NCBI GenBank assembly: GCA_003427395.1
Contig: BFEA01000929.1
Coordinates: forward strand, 101,150-153,190
Reading direction: 5' to 3'
DNA: 52,041 bases
DNA from: Chara braunii
Lineage: Eukaryota > Streptophyta > Charophyceae > Charales > Characeae
Positions 10,939 to 21,536 of the stretch are shown here, one piece after another. The translations under genes and the position numbers were made by a program. The notes under the pieces are model-generated. The model was not told where the DNA came from. It did no database searches and saw only the letters and a program-made list of their open reading frames with translations. The first letter of the stretch is position 1, and every line of letters starts with the position of its first letter.

Positions 10939-13730
10939 GTCGTGCGCATCGGTCCGGCGACGCACCAGGGCAGCGCGGGACCCTCCTGACCGCATCACAC
11001 AGGAGTTGGTTTAAATCCTTCGTCGCAAGTTATACATGTGGAGCTTCCGCAAGCCGCTCCGGCCGAGTGCGCCAGCCATACCTCTCGCGAGCCCCTACGA
11101 CAGGATAGGGCCTACGCGAGGCACGGCTTACCTACACCTTACGGACGCTGTCACCTCCCTTCGGTGGGCGTATCCCCGCCGAGCTACCAGTCCACAGTAC
11201 GAGAGCTAATCAGTTGCAGTCATAGAGGTGGACCTGCCGAGGGCGTTTCTCGTTTGCTGTAGCATAGGGGGTACGCGTGGTAATACGCCTCTATCGGACC
11301 CGCAAGCGAACCGTCCCATCATGGGGGAGCTGAAGTCCCAGGCGCGACTCGTCGTCGGTCGACTAGGACACATCCCACACACCACGCGCACACCACTTTA
11401 CGAACACAGAAATAGAACACAACACAACATAAACAACGCGACAACGCTCCAAGCCCCTCGATAGCCAACTCATAACTTTCCAACGCGGAAAGTCGAATAC
11501 GTGTCGCGCACGAGACTTAGTATAAAACTGCGCGGACGCAGGGCTAACTCATATCGACTCGGAATGCAAGCGTACGCAAGCGGTCGCAATGATAGCGTAC
11601 CATGTAGTACCCGTACTTATGCGGTCCTCGTTAATCTCGAGGGTCACATTCGACACTCAAGTGTCGGCTGACACGCGCCTTGAGGGTTAATCTCTCGACG
11701 CTGGACAACCGTCATGCGTCGTTGAAGACCACACACCCTCTTCTGCACCCTTATGCAGAGTGGGTAGTACACAGGTCTATACCTGTGGTGGTAGTCGTCT
11801 CTTGCGGCCCTAAGGGTAAGTCCTTCCCGGGGCCTGGGCGAAAGTCAAGGGGTTTGACTTAAACGGCTGCCACGGACTACAACGTCTAACCATAAAATCT
11901 TTAAAAGCAAAGGGTAAGGAATAGGCCGACAGTTTCCCCCTTGCCTAGTAAAAAAATTCATAATCGTGAGGTACCCTCCCCTTTTCGCGTGGTGTCGGCG
12001 ACCTATAGTAATCCCAAACATTCGTTCATATGTGTTGATCCCTTTTTAAGCCCATAACTTTTAAACACTAGAGCGGCGAAATGTCGCAGGCGGAATTCTA
12101 ACATGAAGTTGCGTAGATGCGGGCCGATCTCATACCGACCAACGATGTCAACCATACGTGGTAATCGCGGCTCAAGCCTCGCGATATTGAATGGCTGAAG
12201 GAATATATCGTGGGGGGTTACCCCACACGATATTGAACGGCCGAAGGACATGTCGTTCGGCCCTCGCGACATTTCGCCCTTCAGGGTGGGGTGCCTCGAT
12301 GGGTAAAGCGAATAGGCGCTACGCGAGGGAAAATCCCTCCCCTGCAGAGACTAGGGTTTGGGATGTCCTGGACAAGGACCTTGAATCCCGGCCCAGGACC
12401 AACGTCCGACTAAGAAGATCCTCAAGAAGCAAAGCAAAATAAAAGGAAGGGTCTTCTTTGGGCCTTTCAATCTTAACCTCTAAGTGTGCTCTTTGTACGG
12501 GGCCCCTTAACCCATGCAGACATCCATCCCAGGTACACCCATATATACATATATAAAAGGGGGAAGTATGCGACGATCACTTCTCACAGTCTCATTGGGG
12601 TCCCTCACAGCCATACGTATATATGTGATCGCAGGCAACCAATTCCAGAATTTGATTCATAGCACATACCTGCAAATCACATCAACGAGTCAATCAACAG
12701 GCCACGCACTACACGGAGTCAACCCCAACCATCTTCAACACTCATACCCCTCGCTTTAGCCATTCAAGCCCCAACCTCCTTTCCAACCAACCTTAATTAA
12801 TACTCAGTACCTTTGCTAAATGACCATTCAATAAAAGTCCGGGTGAAACCTCAATGAAACAATGAAATTCATCAGGGCTATAGCTTTTTAGGTTGAGTGT
12901 GGAGGGTGAGTTGGAATTGAGTCGTAGACCGACGAATCGGCAACCGACCTGTTATCAATGATAATATCAATGATAACAGACGATGATCCTCAAGGGATCA
13001 AGCTGAATCTAGTCCGGATCTTGAATTAAACGATCCAGGGGGTCTGTAACACATGACATGTCAATGTCCCAGGCTGAATCCTATAAGTTCATGAAGAACA
13101 GTCTTCATATCGTGCCCTTATCCAAGTCACCCTAGTTAACTATGCCTAAGTCTACTTCTAAGCAATATGGTAAAGTTTTCCCTCAGTCAGAGTGGACTTA
13201 TCAAAATCTTCACTTGTCAAAACTTAATTAATCTCTTTTAAACTAAAAAAATTTCGGCAGCGTTTCCCGTAGGAAAAGTGTCTTTCCAGAATTTATACAA
13301 GTCCAGATATGAGAGCAGAAATAATTTCTAACTCCAGAGAGCCAAGTTCTGTCTAACTCCCTGAAATAGTAGAAATTTGGGCAGCAAAGGAAGACTTTCA
13401 AGATTTACACTAAGTCAGATATGAAAGCAGAAGTAATTCATAACTCTGGAAAGTCAAGTTTTGTCTAACTTCCTGAAATAGTAGAAATTTGGGCAGCACT
13501 CCCTTTGGAAAGGGGGACTTTCCAGATTTATACTAAGTCATATATGAACTCAAAAGACAGTTCGAGTTCAACTTTTGACAGAATTTAACTAACTCCTTAA
13601 TTTTTGTAGAAATTTCGGCAGCACTCTCTCTAGAAAAGTGTTATTCCAAAATTTATACAAGGCTAAGTCCAGAATTTGAAAGTAACTTCGACTTCTGAAA
13701 ATTCAATTTTGTCTAACTCCCTGAATTAGC
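10939..13730 (-). mobile_element. 5'-truncated LTR of the giant gypsy family
   Basis: The reverse complement aligns end to end with LTR sequence equivalent to 26655-29462. It includes the 120-bp repeats, the (TA)n block, the strong hairpin and the terminal GCGCACGAC. Homology stops at 10939, exactly where the complete copies pass into their primer-binding site, so this copy confirms the LTR 3' boundary. It is followed by unrelated DNA and not by a primer site. The first 1.9 kb of the LTR is missing at the 13730 junction. Confidence 0.88.
13243..13730 (-). repeat. About 120-bp tandem repeats in the truncated LTR
   Basis: Four partial to full units with GCTGCC-AAATTTCTAC type junctions match the arrays at 26517 and 46401. 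Confidence 0.75.
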
Positions 13731-15639
13731 AACGTCTCTCCTTAGCTTAGGCACGGTCGCACAGCGGCTGCAACAGTCAGCAGTCACCAACACCAGCAAC
13801 AGCGGTACACGATGGTGGTCAACAGCAACAGCCTGTAGTCCGTAGTCTGTAGTCCGTGCACATTCTGTAGCAGACAGCACAACCACAGCATCAGTGTTGG
13901 TATTCCACCCAGACTCTAGCAAAACAGTCCTGCAGTAAACTCAAGTCCTGCTGTAGCTGATAACACGGCTGAAAACTTGCAGCGGACCGCATAGTAGTTG
14001 AACAGCAATCCAAGAACCGTCTGTAACAGGTTGACAACAGCCTTTACCTGCCTCAATGAGCCAAAGCCATAAAATAATAGCGTGGAAGTTCAACAACCCC
14101 TCCCGTAACTGCACAACTATCCGAAGTAAAAATTGCAGTAGCCTGTACTAGTGATGCATACAGCCACCAACAAAAGTCCATATACGCAGCAATAGTACTC
14201 AAGCCTATAGCTGCATCCCATAGCTCACAGCTCACAGTAGTCAAAAACAAGCATTTAGCAGCAGCGTACAATGATGACTATTAGCAGCAACAGCAGCTCG
14301 GCCTCGCCTGTAGTAGCCCACCAAGTGCACCGCAGGCGCATGACTAAGCACGACCGAGCACCGTGGCACAGCAGCTCGGCCTTCAATCCCCTTCTGCCTT
14401 AGGTGTGCCTGGTCTAATAGCTCGGCCAGGTTCCCTCAGCCTCCTCCACTCACGAACCAAATACGATGAGTGCAGCTCTCAAGGCGGTGGCCACTGCCGA
14501 CCTCCAACAGACCCTACTATGAACACAGCAGTTGGTTATGTGCAAAGTACAGTCCACTAGTAGGATGGCGCGTGCAACTTCATCGATGGTGAGCACTTCG
14601 ATTGCCACCTTGCCAGGCGAGTTTCCTTCCCCCGTACAACCTTTGTCTCTCTCCCACTCTACTCTCATTCTAACATCGACTGTTAATCGTGGCTGGCCAA
14701 GCACTTCAGGTAAGGCTCGCTCCTAATGCGCACAACCCGTCTGTACACAGTTGCTCGATACATACGTCGGTCATGCCGACCTGCCCTATGTATCACAGAT
14801 GGGGAGGGACCCACTGTCGAAACCCCCGATAGGGGCACGTAGCTCCTGCCCGTCAATGAGCTTTTTTGGCCTTCAACACCGCGGCTCAATTTCCCCAGTA
14901 GTTCGAACGAGCAGGAGAAAATAAATGAAAGGAATCTTCGGCCAAACGGCGGTCAGGTACATATCCCCCCCCCCCTCGCTTCCACCATCTCCGCGCGGCA
15001 CACTTCCGTACTCACTCCTTCCCCACTATTCCTCGTGCCAATCCGACCTCAGATCCTAACTTGCCTGGTCTTACAGCCCCAGAGTAACCCCTTTACCCAC
15101 GCGATCCCATCAAGAGTCGAGTGATCCTCCGCTCACTGGCTGCGCCCGACATACTCCCCGCTATCTTTATTTTCCCCACATGCTCCTGGCGCGTTATTGC
15201 GTCCACGTTCTTTCTTCCTCTAGTGCCTCTGTACCCTCTGTCCTACAGCTTCGCCCTGTCTGTCTCCTTCTTCATGCACCCAGCGCCCGCCGTCGTCCGG
15301 GTTCATCCGTTTTCCCTCTATCTGCCTCCGCTGCGTTCTGCCCACTCTGCTTTCACTCCCCCGACCTGCCATCCTCGAGTAGGACCCCCTTCTCACCCGT
15401 CTCCACTATGATATGCGCGGGGCACCGCAAGCTTTCCCCGCCATAGTCACTCCATCTGTATCTGGGACGATTCCACGTCCAGGTTCTCCCAACTCTCTAT
15501 CCCCTCGTTTCCGCCCGCCTTCTTCCTCGCTACCTCCCGTAGCGCTCGCACCCGGCACCCACCTCGTAGATAGTCAACCGGTTAGCGTCCATTGGCCCGA
15601 TGACTCAGGGCGAATCCGCGAGGCAAAACAACCGATCCC
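13731..15639. other. Degenerate 3' non-coding region of a gypsy element
   Basis: No gene is seen. 13.75-14.4 kb is rich in CAG/CAACAG triplets. 14.95-15.6 kb is C/T-rich. Read on the minus strand, patches match the plus-strand region 43.3-43.65 kb (for example around GCGGTGTTG and TAGGAG...GCCTTACC). With the U6-bearing repeat next to it and the LTR beyond, this suggests the internal 3' end of a minus-strand gypsy copy. Confidence 0.45.
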
Positions 15640-15733
15640 GAAAACATTCCCTGATTTATACGTGCCCCCCCCTTGCGCCGGGCCCGACTAATCTTCTCTG
15701 TGTTGTTCCAGTTTAACAGGTGCCCCGAAGGAC
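15640..15733 (-). pseudogene. U6 snRNA-derived sequence (degenerate, near full length)
   Basis: On the minus strand it begins GTCCTTCGGGGCACC and continues with CTGGAACAACACAGAGAAG and GATTAG, then a CGCAAGG-like stretch and an AAATC segment ending in a short T run. This is the order of U6 across about 94 nt (plant U6 is about 102 nt). Many substitutions, including in the conserved GCAUGG region, make it a pseudogene. It lies 311 bp downstream of the other U6 segment. Confidence 0.7.
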
Positions 15734-15976
15734 TTACCCCCGGCTGGTGCCTCGCAGCTCTGCCAAAGGCCGTTCGGGCTCAACCCGCATCCGTCCCCCT
15801 TTTCTCGTCGGGTTCATTCCCGAACTTACAAAAGCTCTGCAGTGGCCAAGCTGGCCCTTCCAGCCTTCAACGTCCGGTCACACAGCAATACGGCATACCG
15901 TCGCGGTGGTACTAACCGCAAGCCCCCCCTTTTTACCTTCACGTACCCGGCGCTAACTGCGTCCGGGTTCTTTTCC

Positions 15977-16044
15977 AATCCTTGCGTAGGGGTCATGCTA
16001 ATCTTCTCCGTATCGTTCCAATTTTAACGGATGTCCTGAAGGAC
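15977..16044 (-). pseudogene. U6 snRNA-derived sequence (5' two-thirds)
   Basis: The minus strand reads GTCCTTCAGGACATCCGTTA, then AAATTGGAACGATACGGAGA, then AGATTAGCATGACCCCTACG and CAAGGAT, almost the first 70 nt of U6 with only a handful of changes. It covers the 5' stem, the ACAGAG-box position (here ACGGAG) and the U4/U6 pairing region, then departs from U6 before the 3' end. There is no TATA box at the usual distance upstream, so I do not call it a functional snRNA gene. Confidence 0.82.
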
Positions 16045-16960
16045 TGGGCCGGGGTAGCGCCTCGTGGCGGCACCAAAGGCCGTGCCGCCTGTCTAATCCC
16101 CGCCCCGCTGACAAGGAACGACGTGAACTCTGCCCCTTTGGCCTTTCGCACACACCTGGCCCCATTGGCACCCAGGTTCACTCTCGGGTCTGTATTTTCA
16201 ACAGTTCGTGGGTGCACCCACTGGGCTAGGCCCTTGGGCTCGTCGCACCCTTAGCACCTTGCCAGTCCCGCGGATCGGGGCCGTCGCCCGTTAATCAAAA
16301 CCGAGGGGGTGGGATAGCCCGGTGGCCCTCAACCCCGTCGGTTCCCTCCTTGATGCTCCGCTGCAGCTGCGCCGACGCCCACTGGCCTCGACCCCCGAAC
16401 CTCCGTAGTGTCAGCCAAATGCCATAACCTATAGGGCTAAGCCCAAGCCTGGTACTAGTGGGCGCGGATCTCCTAGTAAAGAGGTAGCCTACGGCCTTTA
16501 GGGCCAAGGAACCGCCCCACGCCACCTCTCGGCCCGCACTCGCACGCCGGCCTACCTGCCGTGCCGCGGCTACCCTTCCCTAACCGAATCCATCAGGTCC
16601 CATCATCTGGATTCCGCGTACGTCCACACTGGCTCACTGAACCGTCCACCGTACCCCGCGGAACAAGAAAACAACAACGCACTCATGGTTAGTCAGTTTA
16701 ATCAAAACAAACAACTGATATAATGCGGCACGTCGACCAGAATCCACGCCGCATCTTCCACCGTGATCGAAAAGGAACAAAATCACGCGTGTCTCAAACC
16801 TGCGTGCCCCACACACTCTCTAATTGGATCAACCGTTCAGTCGACGTAGCCCTCAGGCATTGCTGCGTCTTGCGCAGCATACTTAAACCCTTAGGCTTAG
16901 CCTACTTCCTGTCATTTGCAAAAACCAGGGCGGATACCCTTGTAAGGGTATTTGCGCCGA

Positions 16961-18142
16961 CAACATTACTCCCTAATAAAACAAAAGGGGTGGGCGCACG
17001 TGTGAGTGTGGAGAGTGGAGGTAGAGAAAGCCTCTAAGAAGAGAAAGTGGAGGTAGGGGGAATACCGAATAGAGGAAAAAAAACAAGAGAGGATTCACTG
17101 TTTGCCGCTAAGTGATGATGAGAGAATGAGAACGTAAGACGCGATGGGTCGCAATCTGGTGAAATGAGATGTATGTGGCGCCCGCTCCAAGCTTAAGCAG
17201 GTACGGTGGGACCTACCACTGTTGAGAGTCTCTCCTGGTTGCTGGGGGAGTGAGTGTTGCCGACCAACCTATCGCCAAGATCTCTCTCCTTCTTGACATG
17301 AGAGGCCTGACTTCTTCCGGTGAGCGGAATCGTGGTGGGCCCATCCGGTGAGGACCACGTGCAATGATGCTCTTGCTGGAGAAGTAAACGCGGACAAGAG
17401 GGGCTACAGCACGTCTTGACAGTAGCCATCTAGATTCCTCGAGTCCGGAGCTTCTGATGTTGGACTCTCTCCACGCTTCCATATTCGGCCACCAGGGCCC
17501 GGTTCTGGCTCTTCGCCACACGCCGGAGAAAGGGAGCGCCTTTGGAGATGTGACTGCGGGTTCGAGGGCTGAGAGGCGCCTATACTGTAGCCACTGGAAC
17601 CCTCAATATTGAAGCTTTGTCTGCCTGTCCCTCTCCTTCCGTCCTCCGTAAGAGGCGCCTTCCCAGTAAGGAAAGGTAGGGAATCCTTGATGATGATAGG
17701 CCACGAGGCGTTGTCTGTACTACGAAAATAGTAAGAGAAAAAAAACGCCTCCTACCGTCTTCACTTCGGAAGTTACTGTACTACAAGGCCATCGTGAAAA
17801 TCCTGGGTAAATCCCTGAAGCGTGACGCTCCACCCGAGCGTAACGCTGGTAATCTGGTTAGGTATTGGTTAAACTAGGCCAGTGGCCGACAAGGGGAAAG
17901 CAGTTTCCGACGGGATGGCTTCTACCGTGGTCGTCACGATAGGTTGGCAGCCATACCTCGTCTCCTTCTCCCTCCCGGGTAAAAGGAGCGGGTAGCTATG
18001 GTGAGATTACAACCTAGCAGGCAAGCCAGGCAGTAACGCAGGTGAGCGAAGCGCCACAGGAACGTGCCTATCTTTCCCCCAAGTCTTGAAAAATTCAGTT
18101 TTCGACATTGGTGTGGCAAAAATAAATAAATAAAAAAGAAGA
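16961..18142. other. Unassigned sequence
   Basis: No gene, RNA or clear repeat is recognised. Minus-strand open frames at 17193-17521 (about 100 codons) show no motif I can name. Confidence 0.5.
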
Positions 18143-18268
18143 ACCTCCGCTTCGGTGCACTACTCCCAAGGTGCACAAAAGACAAAAAGATAGTATTGTA
18201 TCTTTCCATGTTCTAGGAGTGGATTCAGTCTCATTTTGCACATTTGGAGAGTAGTGCAGGGAGGCCCT
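18143..18268 (-). mobile_element. MITE, group E, copy 1
   Basis: Inverted ends GTGCACTACTCCCAAGGTGC and a matching right arm ending GAGAGTAGTGCAGGGAGGCC enclose a short spacer with CTCATTTTGCACATTTGG. The same spacer and arms occur at 18787 and 20652. Confidence 0.65.
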
Positions 18269-18302
18269 ATCTCACGTGCCTCAACCAAAACCGGTCTCTC
18301 AT

Positions 18303-18402
18303 GGGCCTAGCTCAGTCCATAAGGCACAGAAGTTGCATTTAGGAGGTCGTGGGTTCAATTCCCATTGGCCTCCTGTACGTGCCTGGGCAAGCTTGGTGTT
18401 CT
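18303..18402 (+). mobile_element. tRNA-derived SINE, copy 2
   Basis: It starts GGGCCTAGCTCAGTCCATAA, has a good B box (GGTTCAATTCC) near 18352, then CCATTGGCCTCCTGTAC and GCCTGGGCAAGCTTGGTG, the same body as the SINE at 816. It is inserted within the MITE cluster. The 3' end is not defined. Confidence 0.7.
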
Positions 18403-18538
18403 ATCAGCTTAAGATACCCATTGGCCCTCCAAGCATTGGCAGGACCTTGGTCAATATTTTTGGTTGCTATGCAGCTATGATATTGGCCATTGGGCCAATG
18501 AGGAGTTCGAGAGGGGAAGAGGGGGAGGTGCGAGTCGG

Positions 18539-18646
18539 CACTACCGTCTACCCCCGAATACAACGTACGGTCGTTATAGCTGAATTTAGACCGAAAGGTA
18601 CGCCAAATTCCGCTATAATGACCGTACTTTGTATTCGGGGGTAGTG
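18539..18646. mobile_element. MITE, group A, copy 1
   Basis: The arms are about 30 bp, CCCCGAATACAACGTACGGT on the left with its complement on the right, and the outermost bases are CACTACC/GGTAGTG. The 108-bp element is nearly all stem. The spacer (TTTAGACCGAAAGGTACGCC) is conserved in copies at 19113 and 22808. Confidence 0.75.
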
Positions 18647-18715
18647 TAGCATCACCGGTTTCCCCCATCGGCAATGGCCCCATCGGCAATGCCCGTAGGC
18701 AATGCCCGTGGGCCG

Positions 18716-18890
18716 TGTATCGTTCCATATATTCTAGAGGAAGAGTCACTCTGGTTTCGCACATTTCCAGAGTAGTGCAGCAAAGCCCTAAATGTGCAAA
18801 ATGAGACTGAATCCACCTCTAGAACATCAAAAGACACATGGCCATCTTTTTGTCTTTTGTCCACCTGGAGAGCTGATGACTCTGTTTCCC
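18716..18890. mobile_element. Two abutting group E MITE halves
   Basis: A right-half copy (about 18716-18788, ending CAGAGTAGTGCAGCAAAGCC) meets an oppositely oriented copy (18787-18890, beginning AAATGTGCAAAATGAGACTG). The pair shares the group E arms and spacer, so it looks like a nested or rearranged insertion. Confidence 0.5.
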
Positions 18891-19112
18891 AGCTCCCATC
18901 TCTTTTTTTTTTCGTTACAACTGAAAAAAAAAAAAAAAAAAAAAAAAACTTTTTTGGGGGGGAAACTGTGGCTGTAGCCGTGTGGCACACTTTTAGTTTG
19001 AAATAAGCACAAAAAAAAAGTCACAGGCAGGTTTCCCGCAGCATTTTAGTTCGAAAATGCAATCAAAACACAGGCCGGCGCTTCAGATTTGGCAGGTTTA
19101 TCGTAGGATCCT

Positions 19113-19212
19113 TCCTACACCCCGAATACAACTTACGGTCATTATAGCTGTGTATCTAGACTGAAAGATCCCCAAATCCAGATAAAATGACCGTACGTTG
19201 TATTCGGAGGAA
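19113..19212. mobile_element. MITE, group A, copy 2
   Basis: CCCGAATACAACTTACGGTC and its complement on the right flank a spacer with CTAGACTGAAAGATCCCC. It is a foldback of the same family as 18539. Confidence 0.7.
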
Positions 19213-19326
19213 CAAGGTAGCACCCGGTCGGTCCCCTTTCCAAATCCAATCTATTGGGGAACCCGTGACTTTCGAGGAACCTGCCGCACGGCCGAATCAA
19301 CCCCCGAGAAGGGGTTTTGTTCATCC

Positions 19327-19330
<4 letters not shown>

Positions 19331-19393
<63 letters not shown>

Positions 19394-19592
19394 CTCGTGC
19401 GAGTGTGCGCGCGCCCCCTTTCGAACGCGTACCCAACAGAACCCATCTTCACAACTGTATCCGATAACAACTGTGGGCCAATTGCCGCGGAGCGCTGCTG
19501 GATGTGCAAACCTGAGTTCAGCAAAGGAGGACTCCGAGGAAGAGAGATTTCCTCGGCACACACTTCCGCACACAGCGAGCGAGCGAGCGAGC

Positions 19593-19629
<37 letters not shown>
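19331..19629. repeat. Paired (TC)n and (GA)n microsatellites
   Basis: (TC)n occupies about 19331-19385 and (GA)n about 19594-19629, preceded by (GAGC)n. Being complementary, the two could pair across the intervening 210 bp. Long Ser/Leu and Arg/Glu open frames here are artefacts of these runs. Confidence 0.9.
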
Positions 19630-19631
<2 letters not shown>

Positions 19632-19727
19632 GGGTGCTAAAAGAGTCAAAACAAGTGAGCTATGGGCGCATTCCTAACCAGCTGCTGGCAGCAGGTCCGG
19701 TATAAGGGCCGGTACCTGTGCCAGTCA

Positions 19728-19780
19728 ACAGACGTCCCACAGAAAGGGAAAAAAAAAAAAAAAAAAAGACAGACGTCCCA
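19728..19780 (+). mobile_element. Minimal poly(A) insertion with 12-bp duplication
   Basis: ACAGACGTCCCA occurs perfectly at 19728-19739 and 19769-19780. Between the copies lie only 29 bases, CAGAAAGGG plus A19 and G. This has the hallmarks of a target-primed retroposon truncated almost to its tail. Confidence 0.6.
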
Positions 19781-20020
19781 AATCAGTTCCCGCCCCCTCC
19801 AGGCTGGGAAAAGAATGGCGCAGAACTACACATCAGCCGGGGCTAGGCCAAATCAGTCCCAAATCAGAAAGACGGAGGGCTTGCGAAAGGGTTTTTAATT
19901 TAAAAAAAAAAAGAAGAAAAAAAAAAAAAGGGGGCATCAATAGCTGAGCCAAGTACAGCACGCCAGTGCAGGGCCTACATAGCAAGACGAGAGTTTTACA
20001 CACAGAACTACACATCAGCC

Positions 20021-20119
20021 GGGGCTAGGTCCCACTTACACTGATCCTTGATTTCTGGTCGTTGATCTGCCGAATCTGCGGTCAGAAATCGATCATTCGG
20101 GTAAGTGGGACTTGGCCCC
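20021..20119. mobile_element. MITE, group D, copy 1
   Basis: Left arm GGGGCTAGGTCCCACTTACA and right arm GTAAGTGGGACTTGGCCCC are inverted copies, with further pairing inside (GATTTCTG...CAGAAATC). A 27-bp stretch ending in its first bases (CAGAACTACACATCAGCC and on) also occurs at 19821-19847. Confidence 0.7.
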
Positions 20120-20120
20120 C

Positions 20121-20223
20121 GGCGCTAGGTCCCACTTACACGAATTAAGAGATATTGACCGTAGATAGCAAAGAAGATGAACGGCCAGAATCTCTTAATC
20201 CGTGCAAGTGGGACCTTGCCCCC
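20121..20223. mobile_element. MITE, group D, copy 2, abutting copy 1
   Basis: Left arm CGCTAGGTCCCACTTACACG and right arm CGTGCAAGTGGGACCTTGCC, with AATTAAGAGATT pairing to AATCTCTTAAT-like sequence inside. It starts one or two bases after copy 1 ends. Confidence 0.7.
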
Positions 20224-20331
20224 GGACACCCGGATTTTTCCAGATGTTTGTCGGGGCCAGACCATCCGCGGTTTGCGGTGAGGGTCCCGCATAACCAATG
20301 GAACAGATGCTTCATTTGATCTCAGCCAAAA

Positions 20332-20421
20332 GGCCTTCATATTTTGAAAAAAAAAAGGAAAAAAAAAAAGAAAAAAAAAAAGAAAGAAAAAAGAAAAGAA
20401 AAGAAAAGAAAAATGGCCTTC
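20332..20421 (+). mobile_element. A-rich insertion flanked by GGCCTTC
   Basis: GGCCTTC at 20332-20338 and 20415-20421 brackets about 76 bases made mostly of A with scattered G. It resembles the other poly(A) insertions in this cluster, but the short duplication makes this case weaker. Confidence 0.4.
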
Positions 20422-20463
20422 GTCAATATCGTCAACGTGAGAGTATACGGGGGTATTGCGGGG

Positions 20464-20599
20464 CGCCTCCTTTTCACAAGGACAGGATCTGGCCAGATGC
20501 AAGCCTTCTTTTCACATGGACGGGATCTGGCCCGTCCATAGGAGAATCACAAATTCAGCGGCCAGATGGAAGCCTCCATTTCACAAGGACCGGATCCGA
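20464..20599. repeat. Three-unit imperfect tandem repeat
   Basis: TTCACAAGGACAGGATCTGG and two variants recur at about 20472, 20510 and 20580. The last two units also share GGCCAGATGSAAGCCT in front. Confidence 0.65.
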
Positions 20600-20651
20600 C
20601 CCCTGATTTCGTGTTTTGCTATGGGAAGGGCCTCTACTGTAGGTTGAGTGT

Positions 20652-20783
20652 GGGCCTCGCTCCACCACTCACCAAATGTGCAAAATGAGAATGAACCTTC
20701 CGCTGGAACATGGAAGGGTACATCCCCATACTTTTTTGTCTTTTGTGCATGTGGAGAGTAGCGGCGCGAGGCGCAAGGCCCTA
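20652..20783. mobile_element. MITE, group E, copy 3
   Basis: The left end GGGCCTCGCTCCACCACTC and the right end GTGGAGAGTAGCGGCGCGAG, then GCCC, bracket AAATGTGCAAAATGAGAATG and TTTTTGTCTTTTGTGCA, as in copy 1. The outer motif links group E to the elements at 1258 and 24057. Confidence 0.65.
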
Positions 20784-20791
20784 GGGCCTTA

Positions 20792-20946
20792 GGGCCAGAT
20801 CCCACTGGCAAAGAGGATTGGAATAAGTGGATGAATCTGGGCGTGTTCCACACAGAGATGCAGAAAAACAGTTCAATCACAATTGTTTGCACCTCTCCAG
20901 AAACACGAGGCTTATTCCAATCCTCTTTGCCAGTGGGATCTGGCCC
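20792..20946. mobile_element. MITE, group C, copy 1, with TTA duplication
   Basis: Arms GGGCCAGATCCCACTGGCAA and its complement are near perfect over about 30 bp, and both flanks are TTA (20789-20791 and 20947-20949). GGGC-type ends with a TTA duplication are typical of PIF/Harbinger (Tourist-like) MITEs. Confidence 0.75.
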
Positions 20947-21343
20947 TTAGGCTCGTGTGAACTGGTGTGCGCAAGCCCACCATGTCAGCTAACGAAATCA
21001 GAAGGATCGATACGCTGAAGTGCAGGCCACAGAGAGTACTCTCCTCTTTTTTTTTTCTTTTTTTTTTCAATACCTAAATTCTTTAATAGGCCATTTGGCC
21101 AACAATGTCATACTTCGTTTGCTTTCAGTCGAGCAGCCTCATGGCGTCCTCACTCTTTGGGAAGGACACTGTCTCCCATGGTACTTTTGAGAAAAACTTT
21201 GATCTTCTGCGGACTTACACTTCCACAACGATCAGTATTCTCTTTTCCTTTATACTTTCGGGTCACCAAGAACACACACAAGGTGAAAGGCCCACGGAAT
21301 AGCCCAATACAGCCGTGCTTTTCTGTGGCAGAGTAAGGACAAT

Positions 21344-21386
<43 letters not shown>

Positions 21387-21478
21387 CTCTCTCTCTCACA
21401 GGCACACACAGATAAACGCGGGGGGGTGGAGTATGGAGGAAGCGTGGGGGAGGAGGAGGAGAGGGAGAACCACAAGGG

Positions 21479-21532
<54 letters not shown>
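21344..21532. repeat. (CA)n(CT)n and (GA)n microsatellites
   Basis: (CA)n runs over about 21344-21383, continues into (CT)n to about 21397, and is followed by (GA)n at 21480-21532. It is low-complexity sequence only. Confidence 0.9.

Positions 21533-21536
<4 letters not shown>

Larger units (their letters stand above)
15640..16960 (-). repeat. U6-bearing repeat, minus-strand copy
   Basis: The reverse complement is alignable, with divergence, to 40880-42262. Shared landmarks in the same order are AATACCCTTACAAGGGTAT, then AGCCCTATAGGTT, then CTACGGAGGTTCGGGG, then two U6-like segments. In both places the repeat lies upstream of an LTR of the same family. I infer that it belongs to the element's 3' untranslated region. 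Confidence 0.75.

Noticed and set aside
9209-10998. Several minus-strand open frames of 90-150 codons
   Set aside because: Leu/Pro/Ser-rich and tied to purine-rich simple sequence. No domain, no start context, no continuation.
15977-16044. A functional U6 snRNA gene
   Set aside because: It loses similarity before the 3' end, the ACAGAG box is altered, and no TATA box stands upstream.
15121-16254. Overlapping plus-strand open frames in C/T-rich DNA
   Set aside because: They lie across the U6-derived segments and degenerate repeat on the opposite strand. Composition alone explains them.
17193-17521. Two overlapping minus-strand frames of 78 and 102 codons
   Set aside because: No recognisable motif or start context, and no support from a second copy.
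18303-18375. A functional tRNA gene
   Set aside because: The acceptor and anticodon stems do not pair properly, and the downstream body is shared with the copy at 816, so it is a SINE.
19142-19705. Open frames with long Ser/Leu or Arg/Glu runs
   Set aside because: They are translations of the (TC)n and (GA)n microsatellites.
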